64,000 nt of DNA, taken from positions 211,306-275,305 of the forward strand of contig CAWKIA010000025.1 in the NCBI GenBank assembly GCA_963849635.1, in the 5' to 3' direction. The notes beneath the pieces were generated by a model. That model was not told the origin of the DNA and ran no database searches. It saw only the letters and a program-made list of their open reading frames with translations. The stretch is from CAVRUD01 sp963849635 (GTDB lineage: Bacteria; Chloroflexota; Chloroflexia; Thermomicrobiales; UBA6265). The translations under genes and the position numbers were made by a program. Below, one piece after another: positions 19,212 through 28,846 of this stretch (positions are counted from its first letter, which is position 1; each line of letters starts with the position of its first letter).

Positions 19212-20996
19212 ATGGCGGTTGCCAGTCCTCCCAATCGCGGCACCATCGCCCCGCTGGCCGCGCACTCGGGTTCGCTGGGGCGGGCAATCTTCGAGGCTAT
19301 CGCCCGGGGTGAGCAGCCGACACTCACCGGGTCCGAGATCACCTGCGCCAGCCTTGTCGCCGAAGGGGTGACGACCGTCTTCGGCTACCCCGGCGGCGCC
19401 GTAATCCCGCTCTACGATGCCCTGCCGCGATTCGATCTGCATCATGTCCTGGTTCGGTTCGAGCAGTGGGCCGCACTCGCCGCCGATGGCTATGCTCGCG
19501 CGACCGGCAAGGTCGGCGTTTGCATTGCCACCTCCGGCCCTGGCGCCACCAATCTCGTCACCGGCCTCGCCAACAGCCAACTCGACTCCGTGCCGATCGT
19601 CGCCATCACCGGCCAGGTGACGCAGGCCCTCATCGGCCGGGATGCCTTCCAAGAGGTCGACATCACCGGGATCACCTTGCCGGTGACGAAGCACAACTAT
19701 CTCGTGCAGACGGCGGCGGATATCGCCCCCACGATCAAAGAGGCATTCCACCTGGCCGCCTCCGGTCGGCCGGGACCGGTCCTGGTCGATATTCCCAAGA
19801 GCGTCTTCCAAGCAAACGCACCGTTCTACTACCCAGAGAGTGTCTCCCGCCGCGGCTACCAGCCATCTCACACGCCGAATATGCGCCAGGTCCGGCTGGC
19901 GGCCGAGGCGATCAACTCAGCCAAGAAGCCGCTCATCATGGCGGGGCACGGTATTTTGCTCTCCGGTGGCACGGAGGAGTTTCGACAGTTCGTCGAGCGG
20001 ACCGGCATGCCGGTGATCTTTACCTTGCTGGGCCTCGGCTGCTTCCCGGAGGATCATCCGCTCGCCCTGGGCCTGATGGGCATGCACGGGCACAAGCATG
20101 TCAATGACGCGCTCGAAGAGTGCGATCTGCTCGTGAATATTGGCGCCCGCTTTGACGACCGGGCAACCGGGCGAATTGACGGCTTTGCTCCACATGCGAA
20201 GGTGGTCCACGTCGACATCGATCCAGCCGAAATCGGCAAGAACGTAGTGACCGCCGTGCCGGTCGTTGGGGATGCGCGCGAGGCATTGCGCCTCCTGCTG
20301 GGCGAGGTCCAGGAGCGCCGCCACGATTCGTGGATGGGCTGGATCGATTCCCGGCGGAATCGGGTGCTCGAAGCCGCCCTGGAGGACCTGCCGACGACAC
20401 CCGAGCCGTACGCAATCGTCAAAGCCATCGCGAAGGCAACCAACGGCGAGGCGATCGTTGCCACCGATGTCGGCCAGCACCAGATGTGGACCGCCCAGCA
20501 CTTCGGATTCAATCACCCTGACCGAAATATCACCTCCGGCGGCCTAGGCACGATGGGCTTTGGCCTGCCGGCCGCCATCGGCGCCAAGCTCGGCCGGCCT
20601 GACCTGGAGGTCTGGGCGATCGTCGGTGACGGCGGCATCCAGATGTCGCTGAACGAGTTCGCGACCGCCGTTCAGGAAGGGCTTGACATCAATATCGCGA
20701 TCATCAACAACGGCTACCTGGGCATGGTCCGCCAGTGGCAAGACCTCTTCCACGGAAAGAACTACTCCGAAGTCCAGATCTCCGCACCGGACTTCGTCAA
20801 GCTCGCTGAGGCCTATGGCATGACGGGGATCAGGGTCACGACCGACGCCGAGATTGTGCCGGCCATCGAAAAGGCGCGGAGCATCCCCGGTCCGGTCCTG
20901 GTCGAGTTCGTGATTACCCCGGAAGCCAATGTCTACCCGATGGTGCCGCCAGGCGGAAGCAACTCCGAGATGTGGCACGAGCGGTTCGAGGAGTAG
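19212..20996 (+). CDS. ilvB: Acetolactate synthase large (catalytic) subunit
   Basis: 594 residues from ATG 19212 with AAGGAGAACGATC before it. The PYR domain has TTVFGYPGGAVIPLYDAL and the catalytic Glu in LVRFEQWAALAADGYARATG (FEQ where most have HEQ). The ThDP/Mg site is GDGGIQMSLNEFATAVQEG with NNGYLGMVRQWQ. It condenses two pyruvates, or pyruvate with 2-oxobutyrate, the first common step to Val/Leu and Ile. It heads the ilvB-ilvN cluster behind the attenuator. Confidence 0.97.
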   Translation: MAVASPPNRGTIAPLAAHSGSLGRAIFEAIARGEQPTLTGSEITCASLVAEGVTTVFGYPGGAVIPLYDALPRFDLHHVLVRFEQWAALAADGYARATGKVGVCIATSGPGATNLVTGLANSQLDSVPIVAITGQVTQALIGRDAFQEVDITGITLPVTKHNYLVQTAADIAPTIKEAFHLAASGRPGPVLVDIPKSVFQANAPFYYPESVSRRGYQPSHTPNMRQVRLAAEAINSAKKPLIMAGHGILLSGGTEEFRQFVERTGMPVIFTLLGLGCFPEDHPLALGLMGMHGHKHVNDALEECDLLVNIGARFDDRATGRIDGFAPHAKVVHVDIDPAEIGKNVVTAVPVVGDAREALRLLLGEVQERRHDSWMGWIDSRRNRVLEAALEDLPTTPEPYAIVKAIAKATNGEAIVATDVGQHQMWTAQHFGFNHPDRNITSGGLGTMGFGLPAAIGAKLGRPDLEVWAIVGDGGIQMSLNEFATAVQEGLDINIAIINNGYLGMVRQWQDLFHGKNYSEVQISAPDFVKLAEAYGMTGIRVTTDAEIVPAIEKARSIPGPVLVEFVITPEANVYPMVPPGGSNSEMWHERFEE

Positions 20997-21001
20997 ACGG
21001 A

Positions 21002-21074
21002 GTTTCAAGTTCCAAGAAGTGAGGCGCAAGTCACTTGGACCTTGAGACTTGGAACTTGAGACTTGGAACTTGAT
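21002..21074. repeat. Heptanucleotide inverted repeat between ilvB and ilvN
   Basis: Tandem 7-mers alternate CTTGAGA and CTTGGAA (21041-21074). The left arm GTTTCAAGTTCCAAG (21002-21016) pairs with CTTGGAACTTGAGAC (21048-21062) at 14 of 15 positions. It starts six bases after the ilvB stop and ends before the ilvN ribosome binding site (TAGGAG). Confidence 0.85.
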
Positions 21075-21093
21075 TCTCGTCTAGGAGTTTGAG

Positions 21094-21684
21094 ATGAGTA
21101 CGTCCCGTCATACGCTCGTCGTTCAGGTCGAAGATCAACCCGGGGTGCTCAACCGGGTGGTCTCCTTGATGCGGCGCCGCTCCTTCAATATCGACTCGAT
21201 CACGGTCGGGCACTCGGAGATTCCGGGCGTTTCTCGAATGACGATCGTGGTGGATGGAGAAGCGAACGACGTCGAACAGGTCGGGAAGCAGCTCTATAAG
21301 CTGATGGAAGTCCTGAAGGTCACCGACCTGGACGACTCCAACTGCCTGGCGCGCGAGCTCGCACTGATCAAGGTGGCAGCTAAAGCTCAGCACCGGGGCG
21401 AGATCCTGCAGATTGCCCAGATTTATGATGCCCGCGTCGTCGACGCGAGCCCAAGCACGCTGCTGCTGGAGATGACCGGCACCGAAGACAAGATCGATTC
21501 TCTGCTGGCCATGCTGCGCCAATTTGGCATCCGGGAGTTGGTGCGCACCGGCCGGATCGCGATGGTCCGGGGTGCCTCGACCGTCAGCGCCAAGCCGGCG
21601 ACGGCCACGTCGCCGAGCGTCAGCAATGGCACCAACGGCCGCTCGGCGGAGATTCCAGTGGAAATCGTATCGATTGCAACTTGA
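21094..21684 (+). CDS. ilvN: Acetolactate synthase small (regulatory) subunit
   Basis: 196 residues from ATG 21094. The N-terminal ACT domain has LVVQVEDQPGVLNRVVSLMRRRSFNIDSITVG (cited in part: VLNRVVSLMRR, NIDSITVG), which binds the valine effector in the family. The C-terminal ALS_ss_C domain includes MTGTEDKIDSLLAMLRQFG and the conserved ELVRTGRIAMVRG. A Ser/Thr/Asn-rich tail of about 30 residues follows. It activates IlvB and gives feedback inhibition. Confidence 0.96.
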   Translation: MSTSRHTLVVQVEDQPGVLNRVVSLMRRRSFNIDSITVGHSEIPGVSRMTIVVDGEANDVEQVGKQLYKLMEVLKVTDLDDSNCLARELALIKVAAKAQHRGEILQIAQIYDARVVDASPSTLLLEMTGTEDKIDSLLAMLRQFGIRELVRTGRIAMVRGASTVSAKPATATSPSVSNGTNGRSAEIPVEIVSIAT

Positions 21685-21700
21685 CCGGTTAGCGATCACG

Positions 21701-21733
21701 GAACGCCGCCACACCGGGCGGCGTTCCTCTTTA
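21701..21733 (+). terminator. Intrinsic terminator after ilvN
   Basis: GAACGCCGCC (21701-21710), loop ACACCG, GGCGGCGTTC (21717-21726), then CTCTTTA. The 10-bp perfect stem lies 17 bases after ilvN and suggests partial termination before ilvC, which may have its own start signal. Confidence 0.7.
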
Positions 21734-21885
21734 CTTCGACTTTTGGCCAGGAACGCCGCTGTTCCCAATCGTCCACCGGTCAGGCGACTATAGCGCGCTT
21801 CAGCACAAAATCATTGACGTGTGGTGAGATGGGCCCGCATGCGCGGGCGTAGCAAGACCCGGACTATCCGGGGTGGAGAGTAACG

Positions 21886-22914
21886 ATGCCCGCGGTGATC
21901 TACTACGATCAAGATGCCGATCTTGGCCGCCTTGCCGGCAAGACGGTCGCCATCATCGGCTATGGCAGCCAGGGCCATGCCCACGCCCTCAACTTGCGTG
22001 ACTCGGGCGTGAAGGTCGTGGTCGGTCTGCCAGAGACGAGCAAGAGCCGGGCGGCGGCTGAGGCCGAGGGACTGACGGTCCACACCCCTGTCGAGGCCGC
22101 CGCGGCCGCGGATGTGGTGATGCTCCTTGTCCCGGATCACATTCAGAAATCGGTCTTCGACGACATCAAAGGCAATCTGACCTCCGGCAAAACCCTCATG
22201 TTTGCGCACGGCTTCAACATCCACTTCGGCCAGATCGAGCCGCCCCCGGGCGTTGATGTCTCGATGGTCGCGCCAAAGGCTCCTGGTCACCGCGTGCGCG
22301 AACTCTACGAAGAGGGCATCGGCGTTCCCGCCCTGATCGCGGTCGCGCAGGATGCGTCCGGCGAAGCGAAGGCTAACGGGTTGGCCTACGCCAGGGGGAT
22401 TGGCTCGACCAGCGCTGGCGTGCTCGAGACGACATTCAAGGAAGAGACGGAGACCGATCTCTTCGGCGAGCAGGTCGTCCTCTGCGGCGGTGTTTCGGCC
22501 CTGATTCAGGCGGGATACGAGACGTTGGTTGAGGCAGGATACGAGCCGGAGAGTGCCTACTTCGAGTGCCTCCACGAGCTTAAGCTGATCGTCGACCTTA
22601 TCTACGAGGGCGGCTTGAATTACATGCGCTACTCGGTCAGTGACACGGCCGAGTACGGTGATTACTACGCCGGCCCTCAGATCATCAACGAGCAGGTGAA
22701 GGCGACGATGAAGGAGATCCTGGGCAAGGTCCAGGACGGCACCTTCGCCAAGGAATGGATTGCCGAAAACCAGAATGGTCGGGGCCACTTCCTCGCGATG
22801 CGTCAGGCCGCCCAGGATCACCCTATTGAAAAGGTCGGCGCCGAACTCCGGGCCATGATGCCCTGGTTGAAGAAGGGCAAGGTGCCGGCGGCGGCGTCAT
22901 CAATTCGAAACTAG
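21886..22914 (+). CDS. ilvC: Ketol-acid reductoisomerase, class I
   Basis: 342 residues, the short class I length. The NAD(P)H site is GYGSQGHAHALNLRDSG. The helical C-domain holds conserved metal-binding acidic residues and ends near EKVGAELRAMMPWLKKG. It converts 2-acetolactate to 2,3-dihydroxyisovalerate (and the Ile homologue). ATG 21886 follows GGTGGAGAG. A hairpin GCCCGC/GCGGGC lies just upstream (about 21833-21848). Confidence 0.97.
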   Translation: MPAVIYYDQDADLGRLAGKTVAIIGYGSQGHAHALNLRDSGVKVVVGLPETSKSRAAAEAEGLTVHTPVEAAAAADVVMLLVPDHIQKSVFDDIKGNLTSGKTLMFAHGFNIHFGQIEPPPGVDVSMVAPKAPGHRVRELYEEGIGVPALIAVAQDASGEAKANGLAYARGIGSTSAGVLETTFKEETETDLFGEQVVLCGGVSALIQAGYETLVEAGYEPESAYFECLHELKLIVDLIYEGGLNYMRYSVSDTAEYGDYYAGPQIINEQVKATMKEILGKVQDGTFAKEWIAENQNGRGHFLAMRQAAQDHPIEKVGAELRAMMPWLKKGKVPAAASSIRN

Positions 22915-22993
22915 CCGCGGCGGTCGTTGGGGTGGCGCGCGGCAGTCAGCCCGCGCCACTTCTCCCGCCGATCTGAACAAGGAGCAGGAACCC

Positions 22994-24559
22994 GTGAGCG
23001 AATCGACCGGCCAGCCTGACGTAGCCAATCGCGACCCGCGGAACCGCGTCATCATCTTCGACACGACGCTTCGTGATGGAGAGCAGTCCCCTGGCGCGAC
23101 CCTTACCGCCGACGAAAAACTCGAAGTAGCCGACGCGCTGGTAGCTCTCGGCGTTGATGTGATTGAAGCGGGATTTCCAGCCGCATCTCCCGGCGACTTC
23201 GAGGCGGTCCGCGCGATCGCCCAGCGGTCCAAGGGTGTGGTCATCGCCGGGCTTGCCCGGGCGGTCGAATCGGACATCGAGCGGGCGGCCCAGGCGGTCC
23301 GGGTGGCGGAAGCCGCCCGGATTCACACGTTCCTCTCCTCCTCTGACATCCACCTCCAGCACCAGATGCGAATGAGCCGCGAGCAGGCGCTGGACCGAGT
23401 GACGGCCTGCGTCTCCTACGCGCGGTCATTCGTCTCGGACGTCGAGTTTTCCGCGATGGACTCGACTCGCTCCGACTGGGACTATCTGGCGGAAATGTTC
23501 AAGCGTGCCGTCGAGGCGGGCGCGACCACGCTCAACGTGCCGGACACCGTCGGATACACGACGCCGGACGAGTATTCGGCTCTGATGCGCCACCTCCGGG
23601 AACGTGTCCCTGGCATCGAGAATTGCATCATCTCCGTCCACTGCCACGACGACCTGGGCATGGCAACCGCGAATACTCTGGCGGCAGTTCAGGCGGGCGC
23701 CCGTCAGGTCGAAGTGACGATCAACGGGATCGGCGAGCGGGCAGGCAACACCTCCCTGGAGGAGGTGGTGATGGCGATCCGCACCCGACCCGACACCTAC
23801 GGCGGCACCTGGACTGGCGTCATGGCTGAGCGACTGGTGCCGACGAGCCGGATCGTCAGCACGCTGACCGGAGTGGTCGTGCAGCCGAACAAGGCGATCG
23901 TCGGGGCAAATGCGTTTGCGCACGAGTCCGGTATCCACCAGGACGGCGTGCTCAAGGAGCGCACAACCTACGAGATCATGGACCCCGCCGATGTCGGTTG
24001 GGAAGGAACGAAGCTCGTCCTGGGCAAGCACTCCGGCAGGAAGGGCTTCAAGGCGACCCTGGACGACCTCGGTATCCGACTGGCCGAAGATCAGGTGAAC
24101 GAGGTCTATAACCGCTTCCTGGTGCTCGCCGACCGGAAGAAGACCGTCACCGCCGCCGACTTGATCGCCCTCGTCAGTGATGAGCTCGATACTCCCGGCG
24201 ACGGCTTTACCCTCAATCGCTGGAACGCCAGCCTTGGCAGCGCCGGACCTGCTACCGCCAGCGTGATTATTACCCGCGGCGATGGCCAGTTCACCGGCGA
24301 CGGCGAGGGCAACGGCCCGGTCGATGCCCTCTTCAAGGCGATCGAGGCCGCCACCGGAATTGAGAACGAGCTGATCGCCTACCACGTCGAAGCTGTGACG
24401 CCGGGCGAGGACGCCCAGGGTCAGGTTCAGGTTCGGATCAAGGTCGGGGACACGGTCTACACCGGCCACGGCTTAGCCACCGACATCGTCGAGGCTAGCG
24501 CCCGCGGCTATCTGGCCGCGCTGAGCAAAGTTCAGATGAAGGAAAAGGCGGCGGTGTAA
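22994..24559 (+). CDS. leuA: 2-Isopropylmalate synthase
   Basis: 521 residues from GTG 22994 with CAAGGAGCAGG upstream. The TIM barrel begins IFDTTLRDGEQSPGATLT. The metal HxH is in SVHCHDDLGMATANTLAA, followed by QVEVTINGIGERAGNTSLEE. The C-terminal leucine-sensing dimer domain (about residues 390-515) is present, so leucine feedback is expected. It condenses 2-oxoisovalerate with acetyl-CoA, the first committed step to leucine. A hairpin (about 22932-22959) lies between ilvC and leuA. Confidence 0.97.
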   Translation: MSESTGQPDVANRDPRNRVIIFDTTLRDGEQSPGATLTADEKLEVADALVALGVDVIEAGFPAASPGDFEAVRAIAQRSKGVVIAGLARAVESDIERAAQAVRVAEAARIHTFLSSSDIHLQHQMRMSREQALDRVTACVSYARSFVSDVEFSAMDSTRSDWDYLAEMFKRAVEAGATTLNVPDTVGYTTPDEYSALMRHLRERVPGIENCIISVHCHDDLGMATANTLAAVQAGARQVEVTINGIGERAGNTSLEEVVMAIRTRPDTYGGTWTGVMAERLVPTSRIVSTLTGVVVQPNKAIVGANAFAHESGIHQDGVLKERTTYEIMDPADVGWEGTKLVLGKHSGRKGFKATLDDLGIRLAEDQVNEVYNRFLVLADRKKTVTAADLIALVSDELDTPGDGFTLNRWNASLGSAGPATASVIITRGDGQFTGDGEGNGPVDALFKAIEAATGIENELIAYHVEAVTPGEDAQGQVQVRIKVGDTVYTGHGLATDIVEASARGYLAALSKVQMKEKAAV

Positions 24560-24596
24560 GGGGAGAGGACCTCACCTCCTACCTCCTCTCTCCCCT
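24560..24596. repeat. Hairpin with weak 7-bp periodicity between leuA and leuC
   Basis: GGGGAGAG (24560-24567) can pair with CTCTCCCC (24588-24595). The intervening bases read as degenerate heptamers (ACCTCAC, CTCCTAC, CTCCTCT). It begins right after the leuA TAA and resembles the clearer heptad elements elsewhere. Confidence 0.5.
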
Positions 24597-24680
24597 AGCC
24601 CACTGCGGTGGAGAGGGGCGTCAGGTGGCGCCGTTTCCGGGATCGCCGTTCTCCCCACTATGTAGTCAATTGAAGGAACC

Positions 24681-26090
24681 ATGATGGCCGAGCGTCCACG
24701 AACATTGAGCGACAAGATCTGGGAGCGCCACGTCATTCATTCGGCGCCGGGGGAGCCCGATCTCCTCTTTATCGACCTCCACCTCATCCACGAGGTGACC
24801 ACGCCCCAGGCGTTCGAGGGGTTGCGAATGGCGGGGCGCAAGGTGCGCCGCCCAGATCTCACCGTCGCCACCGCGGACCACAATGTGCCGACGGTCGGGA
24901 TTCACCTGCCCGTCGCGGACCCGATCTCGGCCACCCAGCTCTCCCACCTGACGCGCAACTGCGAGGAGTTCGGGATCAAGCTCTACCCGATGGGCGATCC
25001 CGGTCAGGGCATCGTGCACGTGATTGGGCCGGAGCTCGGCCTGACCCAGCCGGGGATGACGATCGTCTGCGGCGACAGTCACACCTCCACCCACGGCGCC
25101 TTCGGAGCGCTCGCGTTCGGGATTGGAACGAGCGAGGTCGAGCACGTGCTCGCCACCCAAAGCCTGCCGCAACGGCGGCCGGGAACAATGGCGATCACGG
25201 TCGAAGGCGAACTGCCGCCAGGGTCGTCGGCAAAGGACATCATCCTGGCGATCATTGGCCGGATCGGCACCGGCGGAGGAATCGGCTCGATCATCGAGTA
25301 CCGCGGCTCGGCCATCCGGGCGCTGACGATGGAAGGCCGGATGACGGTCTGCAACATGACGATCGAGGCTGGAGCAAAGGCAGGCATGATCGCTCCAGAC
25401 GACACGACCTTCGCCTACATCGAGGGCAAGCCTCATGCGCCGAAAGGCGTCGAGTGGGAGCGCGCACTGGACGACTGGCACTCACTGCGGACCGATGACG
25501 ACGCCAAGTTCGACGCCGAGATCGTCTTCGACGCCCACGAGATCCGGCCCCATGTCTCCTGGGGCACCAATCCCGGTCAGGTTGTCCCGATCGACGATGT
25601 TGTTCCTGACCCGAAAGAGATGACCGACCCCAGCTCTCGAGACGCCGCCACCCGAGCACTGGCCTACATGGAGCTGACACCGGGCACGCCAATGCGCGAT
25701 ATCCCGGTCGACACGGTCTTCATTGGCTCGTGCACCAATAGCAGGATCGAAGACCTGCGAATCGCCGCCTCTGTCCTCGAGGGCCGCAAGGTGCGCGAGG
25801 GGATGCGGGCGATGGTCGTGCCAGGATCGATGCGGGTCAAGTCCCAGGCGGAAGCCGAAGGGCTAGACCGCATCTTCGAGGCGGCGGGGTTTGAGTGGCG
25901 ATCTGCCGGGTGCTCGATGTGCCTCGGCATGAACCCGGATCAACTCAAGCCGAAAGAGCGTTGCGCCTCAACCAGCAATCGCAACTTCGAAGGTCGTCAG
26001 GGTCGCGGCAGCCGCACCCATCTCGTCTCGCCCGCGATTGCCGCGGCAACAGCGGTCGTCGGCTCATTCGCGACGCCCGCCGACCTGTAA
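24681..26090 (+). CDS. leuC: 3-Isopropylmalate dehydratase large subunit
   Basis: 469 residues from ATG 24681 (ATG 24684 equally possible), after GAAGGAACC. Aconitase family: VCGDSHTSTHGAFGALAFG, and the [4Fe-4S] ligands in FIGSCTNSR and CSMCLGMN. With LeuD it isomerises 2- to 3-isopropylmalate. The end SPAIAAATAVVGSFATPADL is the usual LeuC C-terminus. Confidence 0.97.
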   Translation: MMAERPRTLSDKIWERHVIHSAPGEPDLLFIDLHLIHEVTTPQAFEGLRMAGRKVRRPDLTVATADHNVPTVGIHLPVADPISATQLSHLTRNCEEFGIKLYPMGDPGQGIVHVIGPELGLTQPGMTIVCGDSHTSTHGAFGALAFGIGTSEVEHVLATQSLPQRRPGTMAITVEGELPPGSSAKDIILAIIGRIGTGGGIGSIIEYRGSAIRALTMEGRMTVCNMTIEAGAKAGMIAPDDTTFAYIEGKPHAPKGVEWERALDDWHSLRTDDDAKFDAEIVFDAHEIRPHVSWGTNPGQVVPIDDVVPDPKEMTDPSSRDAATRALAYMELTPGTPMRDIPVDTVFIGSCTNSRIEDLRIAASVLEGRKVREGMRAMVVPGSMRVKSQAEAEGLDRIFEAAGFEWRSAGCSMCLGMNPDQLKPKERCASTSNRNFEGRQGRGSRTHLVSPAIAAATAVVGSFATPADL

Positions 26091-26139
26091 CCTCCAATCC
26101 CAACCTACCTACACGCCTTAGACCGATTGAGAGGACACG

Positions 26140-26748
26140 ATGAAACCAGTACGCATCATCACCGGCACGGCATTGCCGCTCGACCGCAGCGACGTTGATA
26201 CCGACCAGATCATTCCCGCCCACTGGCTCAAGCGGGTCGAGCGGACCGGCTTCGGGGCTGGACTCTTTTCGTCCTGGCGGGAGAATGAGCCGGACTTCGT
26301 CCTCAACCGGCCAGAGTTCGCCGGGGCCAGGATCATGGTCGCCGGGCCGAACTTTGGCGTGGGCTCCTCTCGGGAGCATGCGGTCTGGGCGTTGCAGGAC
26401 TGCGGCTTCGAGGCGGTCGTCTCGCCCCGGTTCGGCGACATCTTTCGCAACAACGCGACAAAGACGGGGCTCGTCACTGCCGCGATTCATCCAGAGATGG
26501 CCGAAGCGCTTCTCCGGGCGGTCGAACGTGATCCGAACTTGATCGTGACGGTCGATGTCGAGCGCAAGGTCGTCGAGGCTCCTGGCGCCAAGATCCGCGC
26601 CGAGTTCCCGCTCGACGACTTCACCCAGCACCGCCTGCTCGAAGGTCTCGATGACATTGGCCTGACGCTGACGCACGAGGATGCCGTCCTGGCATACGAA
26701 GCGAAACGCTCGTCCTGGTTGCCCTCGGTCGACACGGCTGCGGTTTAG
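26140..26748 (+). CDS. leuD: 3-Isopropylmalate dehydratase small subunit
   Basis: 202 residues from ATG 26140. The swivelling domain shows TALPLDRSDVDTDQIIPAHW, GPNFGVGSSREHAVWAL and FGDIFRNNATKTGL. It pairs with LeuC, whose gene ends 49 bp upstream. The downstream cupin gene begins five bases after its stop, so all three are probably on one transcript. Confidence 0.97.
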   Translation: MKPVRIITGTALPLDRSDVDTDQIIPAHWLKRVERTGFGAGLFSSWRENEPDFVLNRPEFAGARIMVAGPNFGVGSSREHAVWALQDCGFEAVVSPRFGDIFRNNATKTGLVTAAIHPEMAEALLRAVERDPNLIVTVDVERKVVEAPGAKIRAEFPLDDFTQHRLLEGLDDIGLTLTHEDAVLAYEAKRSSWLPSVDTAAV

Positions 26749-26753
26749 CGGGA

Positions 26754-27113
26754 ATGACCGAGAAGGCCAACCTCGCCGAGAAGTTCGCCAAGATCGAGGG
26801 ACACTGGCAGCCCCGGATCGTGGCTGAACTGAATGGGCAGCACGTCAAGCTCGCGAAGGTGCAGGGCGATTTTCCATGGCATCATCACGAGACGGAGGAT
26901 GAACTTTTCTACGTCGTTTCTGGACGATTGCTTCTGCGATTCCGTGATCGTGAGGTGTGGTTAGAACCGGGCGAACTCCTGGTGGTACCGCACGGCGTCG
27001 AGCACGCGCCCTTCGCCGAGGTCGAGACGCAGATCGTTCTTTTCGAGCCGGCGGGCACCCTCAATACCGGCACCGAGGAGAACGAGCGGACGTACCAGTC
27101 GGATTGGGTGTAA
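26754..27113 (+). CDS. Small cupin-domain protein
   Basis: 119 residues, ATG 26754, between leuD and leuB. A single cupin_2 barrel has the metal motif WHHHETEDELFYVVSG (two His and Glu) and the second motif VPHGVEHAPFAE. No catalytic specificity can be read. Its placement inside the leu cluster, five bases after leuD, suggests a role linked to the pathway or just co-transcription. Operonic cupins of this kind are otherwise often sensors or isomerases. Confidence 0.85.
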   Translation: MTEKANLAEKFAKIEGHWQPRIVAELNGQHVKLAKVQGDFPWHHHETEDELFYVVSGRLLLRFRDREVWLEPGELLVVPHGVEHAPFAEVETQIVLFEPAGTLNTGTEENERTYQSDWV

Positions 27114-27162
27114 CCTGCGGCGTCGACCTAAACGCACCTGTCACGGAGGACACACACGCTCG

Positions 27163-28263
27163 ATGGCAATTACCGCGACGATCGCACTGCTGCCGGGAGA
27201 TGGCGTCGGCCCGGAGATCATGGCGGAGGCCCGCAAGGTCCTGAACGCCATCGAGCATCGCTCCGGACATCGGTTCGATCTCTTCGAGACCGCCATTGGC
27301 GGGGCGGCCATTGACGCCCACGGGGTTCCGTTGCGGTCGGAGGATATCGAGCGCTGCCGGGCCGCCGATGCCGTCTTGCTGGGTGCCGTCGGTGGCCCAA
27401 AGTGGGATAACCCCAACGCCAAAATCCGGCCGGAACAAGGTCTTCTCTCAATCCGGAAGGCCCTTGGACTGTATGCCAACCTGCGGCCGGTCGCTGTTCT
27501 CGATGCGCTTGCGGACACCTCCCCACTCAAGCCAGAGATCGTGCGCGGCGTCGACATTCTCGTTGTACGCGAGCTTACCGGAGGGCTCTACTTTGGTCGC
27601 CCGTCGCGCCAATGGCGCGAGCGCCGGGGCCGAGCCGCGATCGACACGCTGATCTACCGGGAACATGAGATCAAACGTATTGCTCGTCTCGCATTCGCCC
27701 AGGCGAGGGAGCGACGCGGTTTCGTCGTGAGTGTCGACAAGGCCAATGTCCTGTCGTCGTCGCGGCTCTGGCGAACGATCCTGACCGAGGTCGCCGCCGA
27801 ATTCCCCGACGTGAAACTGGAGCACCAACTGGTCGACGCAGCCGCGATGGCGCTGATTCGCAACCCGGGCCGCTACGACGTGATTGTCACCGAGAATATG
27901 TTCGGCGATATCCTGACGGACGAGGCCTCCGTGCTTGCCGGCTCGATCGGGCTGCTGCCATCGGCCAGTCTTGGGGCAGCGGCGGCGGACGGGCGGGTCA
28001 TCGGTCTGTACGAGCCGATCCACGGCAGCGCTCCGGACATCGCCGGCCAGGGCAAGGTCAATCCCGTCGGGATGATCCTCTCGGTAGCGGCAATGCTGCG
28101 CACGTCGTTGCGACTCGCTGATGAGGCGACCGCAATCGAGAACGCGGTTCGGGCCGTGATCGATTCCGGGACTCGTACGGCCGATATCCAGGCCGCCGGT
28201 CAGGAACCGGTCTCTACGTCAGCGATGGGCGATGCAATTGAGGCTCGCTTGCGGGCAGAGTAA
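27163..28263 (+). CDS. leuB: 3-Isopropylmalate dehydrogenase
   Basis: 366 residues from ATG 27163, the normal length. It opens with ATIALLPGDGVGPEIM. ELTGGLYFGRPSRQW is the substrate loop, and the Mg/NAD site is TENMFGDILTDEASVLAGSIG. It oxidatively decarboxylates 3-isopropylmalate to 2-oxoisocaproate. It is the last gene of the Leu block; the next gene starts 11 bases later. ilvD and ilvE are absent from the window. Confidence 0.97.
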   Translation: MAITATIALLPGDGVGPEIMAEARKVLNAIEHRSGHRFDLFETAIGGAAIDAHGVPLRSEDIERCRAADAVLLGAVGGPKWDNPNAKIRPEQGLLSIRKALGLYANLRPVAVLDALADTSPLKPEIVRGVDILVVRELTGGLYFGRPSRQWRERRGRAAIDTLIYREHEIKRIARLAFAQARERRGFVVSVDKANVLSSSRLWRTILTEVAAEFPDVKLEHQLVDAAAMALIRNPGRYDVIVTENMFGDILTDEASVLAGSIGLLPSASLGAAAADGRVIGLYEPIHGSAPDIAGQGKVNPVGMILSVAAMLRTSLRLADEATAIENAVRAVIDSGTRTADIQAAGQEPVSTSAMGDAIEARLRAE

Positions 28264-28274
28264 CGGAGCGACCA

Positions 28275-28763
28275 ATGCGGATCTACATGGCGGGTCCGAT
28301 GTTCTCCGCCGCTGAGGTCGCCTTCAACTTGCGGCTCGCCGCTCGCCTGCGCGAAAACGACTTCGAGGTCTACTGCCCGAACGAGAGCGAGCCGATCAAC
28401 GACAAGACCCGGCACGATGTCACCGCCCAGATGATCTACAACTTTGACATCGATGAGTTACGGGCGAGCAATGTCGCCCTCTTCCAGGTCAGCGAGGACT
28501 CGGGATCCAACTGGGAGGCGGGCTATATGGATTGCCTCTCCCGCTTCGTCGATTCCGGCCGCTACTACGGAGTTCTGGGCATGGCGACCGACATCCGCCT
28601 CTCCAGCCCACCGAACCCGGCTCAATCCGGCGTCGACAATCAAGCGGGTTATGTCAATCCGTTGGTTGCCGGTGGGCTCCAGCTGTCGCTGGGCGTTGTG
28701 CGAACGGAGGAGGAGGCAATTGCCCGCCTCATCCAGATCCGTCAGGAACGGGAAGAAAGATAG
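28275..28763 (+). CDS. Nucleoside 2-deoxyribosyltransferase-like protein
   Basis: 162 residues. The N-terminus MRIYMAGPMFSAAEVAFN and SEDSGSNWEAGYMDCLSR (the Glu corresponds to the family nucleophile region DxGTxxExG) place it in the 2-deoxyribosyltransferase/RCL family, which acts on nucleosides or nucleotides. It is 11 bases after leuB on the same strand and is probably co-transcribed, with no obvious pathway link. Confidence 0.8.
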   Translation: MRIYMAGPMFSAAEVAFNLRLAARLRENDFEVYCPNESEPINDKTRHDVTAQMIYNFDIDELRASNVALFQVSEDSGSNWEAGYMDCLSRFVDSGRYYGVLGMATDIRLSSPPNPAQSGVDNQAGYVNPLVAGGLQLSLGVVRTEEEAIARLIQIRQEREER

Positions 28764-28846
28764 GGCGAACGCGGAGCAGTGAGACTATCACTCACCATCG
28801 CCCAGGGATGAAATCCCAAACCGCGTTGCCCGCTGAGACGAACAAC

